64,000 bases of DNA from Deltaproteobacteria bacterium (GTDB lineage Bacteria > Myxococcota_A > UBA796 > SXON01): positions 24,887-88,886 of the forward strand of contig CANLGL010000017.1 of the NCBI GenBank assembly GCA_947490345.1, given 5' to 3'. Below are positions 1 to 8,600 of the stretch, piece after piece. Positions within the stretch are counted from its first letter, which is position 1; each line of letters opens with the position of its first letter. The position numbers and the translations under genes were made by a program. The notes beneath the pieces were generated by a model, which did not search any database, was not told where the DNA came from, and saw only the letters and a list, made by a program, of their open reading frames with translations.

Positions 1-10
1 TCTTGCCCTG

Positions 11-1084
11 GTGGGCGGGCGCGTAGAGTTGACGTCGGGGCGCAGCCTGGCTCTCCCCCCACCTTTGCGTCCTGAGGCCGCGCGTGCCTTGGCCGCACCG
101 TCCCCCTCCGGGGCCGTCGCCACCGATGTTTCAGCGTGGTTGACGTACATCGCCGGTGCGTGGTCGCCCGTGCGCGCCAGCCGTGCACTGCTCGCGTTGG
201 CGACGGCCGCCGCCGCCTCGGATCTTCACCTCGAGGCCGGCGAGTCGGCCTACGCGATCCGTCTCCGCCAGACCGGCGAGTTGGCCGAGGTTGCGACGGT
301 CGACCGGGCCACGGGTGCCCGTCTCATCGCCGCGCTCAAGCACCTCGCCGGGTGCATGCCGTACCGCTGCGATCTCGTCCAGGAGGGCACGATCGCGCGG
401 GAAGGGGTGGCCGCAGATGTGCGGGCGTCGTTCATGCCGACGGCGTTGGGCGAGCGTGCCGCGCTACGGCTTTTCGGGAAGCTCTTGTCGCTGGACGACT
501 TGGGGTTGGGGGCGGGCGCGAAGTCGTCACTGGAGACAGCGCTCCAGGCGCCATCAGGGCTGGTCCTGGTGGCCGGCCCGTCCGGCGGCGGGAAGACAAC
601 CACGCTTTACGCCGCGCTGGCGTGGCTCGCGGCGCGACGCGGGGGCGCGCACCTCAGCTTGGAGGACCCAGTCGAGCAGCGCCTACGGCTCGCGGGCATC
701 GCCGTCGACCAGGTGGAGCTGCGCCCCGAGCGCGGCCTGACCGCGGAGGTGGCGCTGGTCGGGGCCTTGCGTCAGGACATCGACGTGCTCGCAGTCGGCG
801 AGATTCGCACCGCCGCGGAGGCAGCGCTGGCTTTGCAGGCTGCGCACACCGGACGCCTCGTGCTCGCGGGCCTGCACGCCGGCTCCGCGCCCGAGGCGTT
901 GCAGCGGATGGCGGACCTCGGGGCCGATCCGCGCGTGCTGGCCGCCACGTGGCGCGCGGTGCTCTTTCAGCGGTTGATCACCGTCTCGTGCCGGGAGTGC
1001 GCGGGGCTGAGTTGTCCCTGTGGGGGCGTCGGTCGCCGCCGGGTGCCCGAAGCGGTGGTCCTGACGCCAGCGGGGGCACCGTGA
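11..1084 (+). CDS. GspE/PilB-type secretion ATPase, N-terminus possibly beyond the window
   Basis: This is the cytoplasmic hexameric ATPase that powers assembly of a type II secretion or type IV pilus-like filament. Residues about 60-150 match the N2 domain (SDLHLEAGES). The Walker A motif is GPSGGGKTTT at 189-198. The Asp box is SLEDPVE at 216-222, the Walker B region is LAVGEIR, and the His box is around TGRLVLAGLHAGS at 280-292. The C-terminus holds a cysteine cluster (CREC then CPC, 327-337), a reduced form of the GspE four-Cys zinc motif. At 357 residues it is shorter than typical GspE (about 500), lacking the N1 domain. The frame is open to the first base, so the true start may lie upstream; GTG at 11 is only the first start seen. 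The stop overlaps the next gene (GTGA), so it leads a pseudopilin operon. Confidence 0.85.
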   Translation: MGGRVELTSGRSLALPPPLRPEAARALAAPSPSGAVATDVSAWLTYIAGAWSPVRASRALLALATAAAASDLHLEAGESAYAIRLRQTGELAEVATVDRATGARLIAALKHLAGCMPYRCDLVQEGTIAREGVAADVRASFMPTALGERAALRLFGKLLSLDDLGLGAGAKSSLETALQAPSGLVLVAGPSGGGKTTTLYAALAWLAARRGGAHLSLEDPVEQRLRLAGIAVDQVELRPERGLTAEVALVGALRQDIDVLAVGEIRTAAEAALALQAAHTGRLVLAGLHAGSAPEALQRMADLGADPRVLAATWRAVLFQRLITVSCRECAGLSCPCGGVGRRRVPEAVVLTPAGAP

Positions 1085-1422
1085 GCCGGCGTGCCTTCTC
1101 CCTCGTCGAGCTGATGATCGCCATCGCCATCCTCGGGATCACCGCCGCGCTTGCTGGCGGGGTTGGCCGCAACAGTCGACTCGATGCGTTGGCCGAGCTG
1201 CAACGAGAGCGGGCGCAGCTGCTCCTCGAGTACCACGCGCACTGCCGCGTTGGGGGAGTCGCCCCCGACGACGCGGTCGTGTCTCGGCTGACGAGAGCGC
1301 TCCCGGCCGCGACGTTGATCGCCGTCGAGGAGGCCCCGACCGTGACGCTCGCGGTGCAGTGGAACGGCCCGCGCGCCCGCCCCGAGACCCGACGCCTCAC
1401 CGTCTTCGCGGGGACTCGATGA
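1081..1422 (+). CDS. Pseudopilin with type IV prepilin signal
   Basis: A 113-residue minor pilin-like protein starting at GTG 1081, which overlaps the stop of the ATPase gene. It opens with SRRAFSLVELMIAIAILG, a class III (prepilin) signal. Cleavage would fall before Phe, with Ala instead of the usual Gly at -1, and Glu at +5 of the mature form. About 20 hydrophobic residues follow, then a short C-terminal domain. The size suggests a GspH/GspI-type minor pseudopilin, but the C-terminal part is too divergent to assign. It should be processed by a PilD-type peptidase and sit in the inner membrane before filament assembly. No peptidase gene is in the window. It is coupled to the next gene by ATGA. 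Confidence 0.8.
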   Translation: MSRRAFSLVELMIAIAILGITAALAGGVGRNSRLDALAELQRERAQLLLEYHAHCRVGGVAPDDAVVSRLTRALPAATLIAVEEAPTVTLAVQWNGPRARPETRRLTVFAGTR

Positions 1423-1838
1423 GCCGGCGCGCGTTCAGCCTGGTGGAGCTCGTGATCGTGCTCTCGATCCTCGCCGTGGTCGTCCCCCTGATCTGGCGGC
1501 TGGTGTCGCAAGGGGAAGACCAACGGGCCCTGGCGTTGGACCATCTCGAGACGGCCGACGAGGTGCGGACGGTCGCAGCGCAGGTCGGCCTCGACACGCG
1601 GGCGGGCGAACGCATCGGCGGCCCCCTCGCATTTCGCATCGATGGATGCGACGTCAGCTACGTCGTCGATGCTACCGTGCTGCGGCGAGATGCGCCGACG
1701 TGCGGAGGCAGCCGCGCGCTTGCCCGCGGGGTGGAGTCGCTCACCCGTGTGCCGAGCGGGGTCGATGTCGTCTTCGCCTTCGCGCTCCGACCCAACCGCA
1801 TTGACCGACAGACCGTGTTCATTCCGGTGCCCGAATGA
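1419..1838 (+). CDS. Second pseudopilin with type IV prepilin signal
   Basis: A 139-residue prepilin starting at ATG 1419 within the ATGA overlap. The N-terminus MSRRAFSLVELVIVLSIL repeats the signal of the preceding gene almost exactly. It again has Ala before the processed Phe and Glu at +5, so the two probably arose by duplication or share a processing enzyme. After the hydrophobic helix comes a globular part with two cysteines (about residues 73 and 91) that could form a disulfide outside the inner membrane. GspI or GspJ-like is the best guess from position and size; homology beyond the signal is not evident by eye. It is translationally coupled to the following membrane gene. Confidence 0.78.
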   Translation: MSRRAFSLVELVIVLSILAVVVPLIWRLVSQGEDQRALALDHLETADEVRTVAAQVGLDTRAGERIGGPLAFRIDGCDVSYVVDATVLRRDAPTCGGSRALARGVESLTRVPSGVDVVFAFALRPNRIDRQTVFIPVPE

Positions 1839-2170
1839 GGGGGCGTCGCGGCCAGGCGTTGCAGTTCCTCGTCGTCGTCTTGGCGATGTTGTTGGTGAGC
1901 GGGGTCCTCATCTCCCGGCGAGCCAGCATCGACCATCTCGATCGCGACGCGGCGCGGGTCCGGACGCAGGCGCTCTGGCTGGCGCGGAGCGCGCTGGACA
2001 CCGGCGTCTCCGGCAGCCGGGACGTGGAGACGCCGGTGGGGACCGCGCACGTGGAGGTGACGGGTGCGGGCGCGGGGCGCACGGTCACGGTCACGTTGCG
2101 GGGAACCGTCGCTGATGTGCAGGAGATGCCGTATCGGGAGCGGTACACGCCGGCTGCGTCGGCATTGTGA
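1835..2170 (+). CDS. Single-span pilus/secretion accessory protein (GspK/PilX-like position)
   Basis: A 111-residue protein starting in an ATGA overlap. The N-terminus RGRRGQALQFLVVVLAMLLVSG has basic residues before one hydrophobic segment (residues 9-26), resembling the start of GspK or PilX proteins (often ALLVVL), but without the canonical prepilin Glu. A heptad-like helical stretch follows (residues 30-60), then a short beta-rich tail. The assignment rests mainly on order: ATPase, pseudopilin, pseudopilin, then a GspK/PilX-like member is a common arrangement. GspK is usually about 300 residues, so this would be a minimal or different component. The stop is shared with the next start (GTGA). 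Confidence 0.55.
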   Translation: MRGRRGQALQFLVVVLAMLLVSGVLISRRASIDHLDRDAARVRTQALWLARSALDTGVSGSRDVETPVGTAHVEVTGAGAGRTVTVTLRGTVADVQEMPYRERYTPAASAL

Positions 2171-2925
2171 ACGAAAGCGCGGGCGGCGAAGCGGCCGTGG
2201 TGGCAGGAACGGGAGTGTGTTCTTACTCTGGTTTGGTGCCCGATCTCGTCTACAGCCAGGGAGTGGTTGCGCGCGGGTCTACCGACCCGGTACTGCTCGT
2301 CGATAGCGAAGGGCACGCTTGGATAACAAAACTGCAACCAGCGCCGATGCTCGATCACGTCGCGGAGCTCGTCGTCGCCCACCTCGCAGCGGCGGTCGGC
2401 ATCGCGACGCCCCCGTTCGCGATCGGAACGGTCGACCGGGTCCTTGCCGAGGCCCTGATACGCGGCGAGCTGCGCGAGGCCCGGCTGGGGCGGACGCTCC
2501 AGACCCGGGGGCTCACCCTTTTCGCGTCCCGATGGTTGAGCGGCGCGCACGATGTCACCAGCCCGCCCATCGGTGCCGACGACTTCCTGTCCCAGGTGCT
2601 CTGCTTGGACCTGTTGGTGGCCAACCCTGACCGCAGGCACGACCACCCCAATCTCCTACGGAGCGGCGTCCGCTTGCTGGCAATGGACCACGCCCAAGCC
2701 CTGCCCTGGTGCCGCGGTCAGGCCGTCAGTCAAGGGCTCGTCGCGCAACACGTCGCGACCTCGTTGGGCCTGCGGCCCGCGACCTTGTTCATCACGGAAG
2801 ATCAGATCAAGGCCGCGGTCGAGGCCGTCCCCGCCGATTGGTGGCCACGACCGGACGCCCGCGACGCGACGCTCGACGCCCTCGTTGAACGAGCCACCGT
2901 GCTTAGCCAAGGAGGCATCCCATGA
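2167..2925 (+). CDS. HipA-like kinase (HipA_2 type)
   Basis: A 252-residue protein of the small HipA-like kinase family (as in Pfam HipA_2), which lacks the N-terminal subdomain of classical HipA. The catalytic loop is NPDRRHDHPNLL (about 159-170), with Asp and Asn in the family arrangement. A DFG-like metal site follows as LLAMDHAQAL (176-185). The early region has the lysine-bearing strand AWITKLQPAP expected for ATP binding. HipA kinases phosphorylate protein targets such as aminoacyl-tRNA synthetases; the target of this subtype is unknown. It overlaps the pseudopilin operon by GTGA and the DUF3037-like gene by ATGA, so all six genes look co-translated. A kinase-partner pair inside a secretion operon is unusual. 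Confidence 0.75.
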   Translation: MNESAGGEAAVVAGTGVCSYSGLVPDLVYSQGVVARGSTDPVLLVDSEGHAWITKLQPAPMLDHVAELVVAHLAAAVGIATPPFAIGTVDRVLAEALIRGELREARLGRTLQTRGLTLFASRWLSGAHDVTSPPIGADDFLSQVLCLDLLVANPDRRHDHPNLLRSGVRLLAMDHAQALPWCRGQAVSQGLVAQHVATSLGLRPATLFITEDQIKAAVEAVPADWWPRPDARDATLDALVERATVLSQGGIP

Positions 2926-3284
2926 CCCGACGTCCCTTCCACTACGCACCCATCCGCGCCTGCGTGCGCGGCCCCCTGAGTGACTCTCGCACGATCGCAG
3001 TTCTTTGCGTGCCACTCGACGGAGACCCGGTGCTCGCTAGGGTGGTGCTGCCCGACGTCCCCGACCGCCTCGCGCTGACCCAGGCGTGCACACAACTTTA
3101 CGCCGACGCCGTCGACGCCGCCGCCGCCGCACGCCGCACCGAGACACCCCGGGCGCTCATTGACTGGTGGGTCTCCCGAGCGGCGTGCACCGCCGACAGT
3201 GTGTACTTGGCCATGCCGATGTCCGGCTCCGGAGGCGACCCCCAGGCCGAGGCCGAAGCGATCCTCGCCCTACGAACGGCGTGA
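2922..3284 (+). CDS. DUF3037-like partner of the HipA-like kinase
   Basis: A 120-residue protein starting at ATG 2922, preceded by the strong Shine-Dalgarno GGAGG (2911-2915, 6 nt spacing) and overlapping the kinase stop (ATGA). The N-terminal strand FHYAPIRACVRGPLSDSRTI resembles the opening of DUF3037 proteins (a YA..R..P motif followed by a hydrophobic strand, here IAVLCVPL). DUF3037 genes are known neighbours of HipA_2-type kinases, which supports the call. The middle is alanine-rich and helical. Function is unknown; by analogy with hip modules it could regulate the kinase or be its substrate. The next gene is convergent, 10 bp away. Confidence 0.55.
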   Translation: MTRRPFHYAPIRACVRGPLSDSRTIAVLCVPLDGDPVLARVVLPDVPDRLALTQACTQLYADAVDAAAAARRTETPRALIDWWVSRAACTADSVYLAMPMSGSGGDPQAEAEAILALRTA

Positions 3285-3294
3285 TCCCTCGCCC

Positions 3295-3888
3295 TCACAT
3301 CGCCGCCCGGACGGCCTTGCGCAGCTCGGGTATCAACTCAGCCGAGAACCACGGGTTCTTGATGAACCAACGTTGATTTCGCGGGCTCGGGTGAGGCAAG
3401 GGAAAAGTGTCGGGGCCGTGGTCTCGCCACGCCGCGACCGTTTCTGTCAACGTGGAACGAGCCTGATCGCCGAGATGCCAGGACTGCGCGTAGTGCCCGA
3501 TGAGTAGGCGAACCCGGAGCCCTGGCAACAACGGAAACAATCGCGGGTGCCAGGTTTCGCGACACTCGGGGCGCGGCGGTAGATCGCCGGAGGCGCCGCG
3601 CCCGGGGTAACAGAAGCCCATTGGCACGATCGCGAAGCGCGACGCATCGTAGAACTCAGCCGGTGTCACACTGAGCCACTCCCGCAAACGGCGGCCGCTC
3701 GCGTCGTCCCAGGGAACGCCGGAAGCGTGAACCTTGGTGCCGGGGGCCTGACCGGCGAGCAGGATCGACGCCCGCGGGTCCGCGACGAGCACCGGGCGCG
3801 CACCCAGGGGCAGGGACGGCTCGCATAGACGACAGGCCCGAATCTCTGTCAGCAAGCTGCTGAGCAATCCATCGGCTGCAGCTCGCAT
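3295..3888 (-). CDS. Uracil-DNA glycosylase family protein
   Basis: A 197-residue uracil-DNA glycosylase superfamily member that would excise uracil from DNA to start base-excision repair. The N-terminal part has two cysteines in CRLC (about residues 20-23). The active-site motif is GQAPGTKVHASGVPWDDASG (about 45-64), corresponding to the GE/QAPG motif and the following PF-type loop. The C-terminal motif HPSPRNQRW includes the conserved His. The reading frame extends upstream to 4296, but that part is Gly/Arg/Ala-rich without recognisable features, so the ATG at 3888 (MRAAADGLL) is chosen. An iron-sulfur cluster is uncertain because the full four-Cys set is not obvious. It is convergent with the DUF3037-like gene. 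Confidence 0.85.
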   Translation of the reverse strand: MRAAADGLLSSLLTEIRACRLCEPSLPLGARPVLVADPRASILLAGQAPGTKVHASGVPWDDASGRRLREWLSVTPAEFYDASRFAIVPMGFCYPGRGASGDLPPRPECRETWHPRLFPLLPGLRVRLLIGHYAQSWHLGDQARSTLTETVAAWRDHGPDTFPLPHPSPRNQRWFIKNPWFSAELIPELRKAVRAAM

Positions 3889-3934
3889 CGCTCGGGCGTA
3901 GCGGGCGCCGCTCCGGGCGTCAAACGTCCGGGAG

Positions 3935-3973
3935 GCGCCGGGACGACCCGCGCCGGCGGATCCTGCACCCACC
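3935..3973. repeat. Imperfect direct repeat, copy 1
   Basis: The sequence starts GCGCCGGGACGACCCGCGCC and ends CCTGCACCCACC. It matches copy 2 (4140-4178) at nearly every position, with a few substitutions. The spacing between copies is 205 bp. The function is unknown; it could be a remnant of a segmental duplication or a protein-binding site. Confidence 0.65.
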
Positions 3974-4139
3974 ACCCGCCACCGCCGCTCCCCCGCCCGC
4001 CAGTCCTCCGAGAGCCGCATGCAGCCCGCCGCCGCGGGATCGTCGGCGCCCGCCCGCGGTGCCGCGCGGGGTGGACGGTTCGGTGACGTGCCGGGTGACG
4101 GTGTGGGTCGGGCCCGGCCGGAGCGAGTCTTCGAGCGCA

Positions 4140-4178
4140 GCGCCGGGACGACCCACGCCGGCAGGACCCTGCACCCAC
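4140..4178. repeat. Imperfect direct repeat, copy 2
   Basis: The sequence starts GCGCCGGGACGACCCACGCC and ends CCTGCACCCACC. It is the partner of the copy at 3935-3973, in the same orientation, between the TolC-like gene and the UDG gene. Confidence 0.65.
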
Positions 4179-4255
4179 CCTCCGTCCACCCCGCTCCGAC
4201 CACCTCAACCGCGCCGACGGCCCCGCAGAGGGCACCGCGTCCCGCGCGGCGACCC

Positions 4256-5644
4256 CTACAACGCTCCCCGCAACCGCTCCAACTCCACCAACGCAATCAG
4301 CCAATCGGTGCGGGCTTTCTCGGCGTCCGCGCGCGCCTGGTCGACGTCCTTCTGCGCGGTGATCAGGTCCCGCTGGAGGCTGCGCCCCTCGACGAGGCGC
4401 GCTTTTTCGGCGCCGAAGGTCTCTTCGGCGAGGCGCTGGTTGAGCTCCGCCAACTCAAGGAGCTGTTTGGCACCATCGAGGGTGCGCAGCTGGGCGCGCG
4501 CCGCGGTCTCCACGGTGGCTTCGGCCTGGGCGAGTGACAACTTCGCGCGGGCGAGGGCGGCGTCGGACTGAGCGAGGCTGCCGCGGTCGGCCCGATTCAA
4601 CAGGGGCATGGTCAAGGTGGCCCCCAGGCTCCACTGTGGCAACTTCGCGTCGCCGATCTCGGCGAGGCTGCCCGAGAAGGTCGGGTCGTACCCGCGGAGG
4701 GCCACGCCTCCGTTGGCGTCCAGCTGAGGAAGCAGGCCATGGCGCGCGTCCTGCACCTCCTGCTTGCGAGTGTCAACTTCGAGCCGGGCCAGGCGCAAGG
4801 ACGGGTTTCCCTGAACAACGGAGTCCAGGACCGCGCGGTAGTGAAGGGGCAGCTCCGGCGGGGGGGTCGGGCGGCTGGTCAGGGTGACCGAGGCGTCGAG
4901 TGACACGCCGACGAGCACCGCGAGCTGGTCCTCCGCGGCCTCGGCGGCGGCTTCGGCGTCGAGCGTGGCGCGCTCGGCCTGGGCCAGCGCCGCGGCGATG
5001 CGGGTGGCCTCGACCTGGGCGAGCTTGCCGGCACCCACCAGCGCCCGGGTGATGCGAGCCTGCTCGGCGGTGGCCGCGCGCGACTGGGCGGCGATCTCGA
5101 CGAGGCGGCGGGCGGTGTGGAGGCCCCAGTAGCGGCGCGCGGCCTCGGCCACGGCGTCCTGACGAGCGATCTCCAGGGCAAGCTCCGCAGACGACACCGC
5201 GCCCTGGGCGGCGTGCACCCCGCGCAGATTCCAGGCGAGGCGATGGCCCTGCAACAGGCTCTGCGACAGGCCCAGCGTCAGTTTGCTGCCCCACGCGGGC
5301 TCGCCGAACTCGGCATCGAACTGTTCGATGGTGAAGGTGGAGTCGGACTGGTCGGCGTCGAAGTCCACTGACAGGCCGGTGCCGGTCGCGAAGGCCTGGC
5401 TCAGCCCAGCGTTCATGGTGTAGCCGGTGGTGTCGCTGGTGTAGGCGCCGAACTGAGCCTGGCCTTCGTCGGTCGAGGCGAAGGTGGTTCCGCCCAGGCT
5501 GAACATCGGCTCGAAGGGTGCACGCGCGGTGAGGAGGGCGCCGACGGCGGCGGCGTGGTCAGTGCGGGCCAGGGCGACGCCAGAGGCGGACTCCGAGGCC
5601 CGAGCCAAGGCGTCGTCATAGCTCAACGAGAAAACCAGGATCAT
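4256..5644 (-). CDS. TolC-family outer membrane efflux protein
   Basis: A 462-residue outer membrane factor that would form the trimeric exit duct of an RND exporter. It shows the family's internal duplication: two long alanine-rich helical halves (about 140-230 and 350-450), each preceded by a beta-rich stretch. The second half has ARAKLSLAQAEATVETAAR and LDGAKQLLELAELNQRLAEE, typical of OEP repeats. The annotated N-terminus MILVFSLSYDDALARA looks like the mature start (AL.RA), and a clear signal peptide is missing or very short. Its ATG overlaps the stop of the RND gene (ATGA), so the two form an operon in the order pump, duct. The stop is TAG; reading on would add only 16 Arg-rich residues, so TAG is a normal stop here. 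Confidence 0.87.
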   Translation of the reverse strand: MILVFSLSYDDALARASESASGVALARTDHAAAVGALLTARAPFEPMFSLGGTTFASTDEGQAQFGAYTSDTTGYTMNAGLSQAFATGTGLSVDFDADQSDSTFTIEQFDAEFGEPAWGSKLTLGLSQSLLQGHRLAWNLRGVHAAQGAVSSAELALEIARQDAVAEAARRYWGLHTARRLVEIAAQSRAATAEQARITRALVGAGKLAQVEATRIAAALAQAERATLDAEAAAEAAEDQLAVLVGVSLDASVTLTSRPTPPPELPLHYRAVLDSVVQGNPSLRLARLEVDTRKQEVQDARHGLLPQLDANGGVALRGYDPTFSGSLAEIGDAKLPQWSLGATLTMPLLNRADRGSLAQSDAALARAKLSLAQAEATVETAARAQLRTLDGAKQLLELAELNQRLAEETFGAEKARLVEGRSLQRDLITAQKDVDQARADAEKARTDWLIALVELERLRGAL

Positions 5645-8600
5645 GATGCCTCTTTTTTGGGCCAGGCGAACGCGAGCCAGCGACGCCCACTTTCCCGCAG
5701 GTCGTCGAGGAAGGCGTACAGGAAGGGGACGAAGAACAGGGTGAGCACGGTCGCCGCGGTCATTCCGAAGGCCACCACTCGCCCAAGCGGAGCGTACGGA
5801 ATCCCAACAAAGGTCTCGGTGCCGACCGCCATCGGGAGTATTCCGACAATCGCGGTGAGCGCGGTCATCAGGATCGGGCGGAGGCGTTGGCGAACCGCCT
5901 CGACCAGTGCTTCTTCACGGTCCATGTGGCGGCGCAGCTCAGTGACGCGATCGATGAGGACGATGCCGTTGTTCACCACGATGCCCATGAGGATGATCAT
6001 GCCGATGCCGCCCATCGCATCGAAGGGGGTGTCGGTAAGGTACAGCCCCCAATAGACGCCGAAGCTCGCCATGGGGATGGTCATGATGACCGTGAGCGGG
6101 AGCAGGAAACTCTCGAAGAGCACGCCCATGATCAGGAACACGAACACGACACTCAATAGGAACGCAGAGTTGCGGGCCTCGTCGCTCTCCAACTGTTCTT
6201 GCCACTCGTCGCCACGCTCCGGTCCGTAGCCCGACGGCCACTCCATCTGGGCCAGCTCGCCCATCGCCTGGGCGTAGACCGCTTCTTTGCTGGCACCGTC
6301 TTCGAGCTCCATCTGGATGCCCAGCTGCGTCTTGCGATCCTGCCTCCGAATCGACCCCCAGCTTGACCCCGGCTCAGGGGTGACCAGCGCACGGAGCGCG
6401 ACGCCACCGGTGCGATTGCCGATCTGGAAGTCGAGCAGACGGTCGACGCTGACGCGGTCATCGTCAGCGAAACGCGTGAACATCCGCACTTCGCGCTCCC
6501 CCACAATCCAGGGCGACAATGGCGCACCACGCATCGCAAAGGACACCACCCGACCGATCGTCGAGGCGCTGACGCCATACCGGGCCGCCGCGGCACGATC
6601 GACGCGCAGCCGAATCTCCTCCTCCCCGCCTTCGTCAGCGCCGTCCTCGACATTGAGCACGCCAGGAATTCCCCGCAGGCGGCGACTGGCCTCTTTCCCG
6701 ATCGCGGCGAGGGTCTCACTGTCTTCGCCGACCAGCGCCACGCCGATGCTCTTGGATTGGCCTTCGGTGTCTCCCCAGCCGATCTGCGCCGAAACCCCGG
6801 GGAGGTCGGGCAGCTTCTTCTTCGCGTCCGCGAGCACCTCCTCGCGCGGCATCACCTCCTCTTTGTCACTGTCTAGGTAGATCGAAAGGTTTCCACGCGT
6901 GCTGTCGGAGCTCAGCCGCGATCGATAGGTGCGCACGCCCCACTCATCACGATTGTCCTCCGCCAGCTTCTCGAAGGCCTCCACCACGCGGAGCCGCTCG
7001 TAGTAGGTGTAGGCGCGGGGCACCTCGAAGCGGACGCTGAAGTCGTCGATGTTGCCCTCAGCTTCGTCCTCACACGAGACCGCCTGCACCGGCACCACGA
7101 CCGTCAACATGATGCCCGCCACGACCGCGACAAAGCTGTCCATCGGGTGGCGCAACACCCTCCGCAACAGCGCCACCACCGAGTCCGAGAGCCACACCAT
7201 CCACCGCGCGTCGGCGACGATCCTCCCCGAGCTCAACCACACCGTGGACAGCGGCGTGAACACCAGCGTGATGAGCAGGCTGGCCACGTGAACCCACACC
7301 ACCGGCATTCCCAGCGCGCCGAGGAAGAAGCTGAAGTCCGCGTCCCCGCTCATCAGGATGACCGGCAAAAACACAATCGAGCTGGTGGCCGTACACAACA
7401 CCACTGGCAACAACACTTCCGCCGTGCCATCGATCGCCGCGGAGACGGCCTCCTGGCCGAGTTGTCTTCGTCGGAAGATGGCCTCCACCACGACCACCGC
7501 GTTGTCGATCGCGATGCCCACCGCGATCATCAGGCCAAGCATCGACAGCAGGTTGAGCGAGGTGCCCCCGAAGTACATGACGATGACGGTCAAGAGCAAC
7601 GAGGAAGGGATGGTCGACGCGATGAGCGCGGTGATGCGCCACTCGCGGAGGAACAGGCCGAGCACGATGACCGCCAGCACACCGCCTTCGAGCGCGGCCC
7701 GGTACAGCGCCATCAGGCTCTTCTGGATCAGCTCGCCCTGATCGAAGAAGGAGTGGAAGTGGAAACCCTTGAGGCGGGGGTCTGCGGCCAGCTCGGCGAA
7801 GGCTTCTTGTGTGGCGGCGCAAACCTCCACGGTATTGGCCGTGGACTCCTTGTTGATGGCGAGCGCTGCGGCCTCGCGACCCTCGATCCGGTTGATGCTC
7901 GTGGTCGACGCGGGCGCGTACCGAACCTCGGCAACGTCGGTCAGCACGAGCCCGTTGCCGACCGGCCAGCGGCGAATCTCGTCGAGCCCTTCGTAGCGGG
8001 CGAGCGAACGTACATAGCGGACCTCCCCCCGGTCCTCGACCCGACCGGCCGCCAGCTGGATGTTGTCCCCGCCGAGGCCGGTGACCACGGCCATCAGGTC
8101 CACGTGATGCGCCATCAGCCGCTCGCGGTCGAAGTCGATCCACACCACCGGTTCGTCCACGCCCCACAGATCGACGCGCCCCACGCCCTCGATGCGCTCA
8201 AGCCGCTTCTGGATGATGCGGGTGGTCAGGAAATGCAGGTCTTCGAGGCTGATGTTCTCGGGCGCGGAGATGCCCGCCCAGACCACGGGCTCGTCGCTGG
8301 GGTCAAAACGCCAGATCCAGACCTTCTCCACGTCGTCGGGGAGGTCGGCCATCGCCCGCTCGACGCGGTCGCCCACGGCGTTGTAGGCCTCGTCCATGTC
8401 GACGTCGCCGTGGAACTCGAGCGAGAGGTTGGCCCCGTCACTCCGCGCGCGCGAGTCGAGCGACTTCAGCCCAGCGACGGTGCTGATCTGCTCTTCCAGC
8501 GGGCGCAGGACCCTCGATTCGGTCTCGATCGGGGTGCTGTCCTCGTAGTTGACCCACAACCACAGTTGGGGCGAGATCCACCCCGACGGCATCATCTGGA

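Larger units (their letters stand above)
3889..4255. other. Intergenic region of 367 bp between TolC-like and UDG genes
   Basis: Both flanking genes are on the minus strand. No convincing gene is seen: open frames here are low-complexity Gly/Arg/Ala or Pro/Arg shadows. The region holds a 39-bp imperfect direct repeat (separate entries) and is otherwise GC-rich. A promoter for the UDG gene would be expected in it but I cannot point to one. Confidence 0.6.

Noticed and set aside
3889..4296. N-terminal extension of the UDG gene to 4296
   Set aside because: The added 136 residues are low-complexity Gly/Arg/Ala, and part of the stretch overlaps the TolC-like gene on the same strand.
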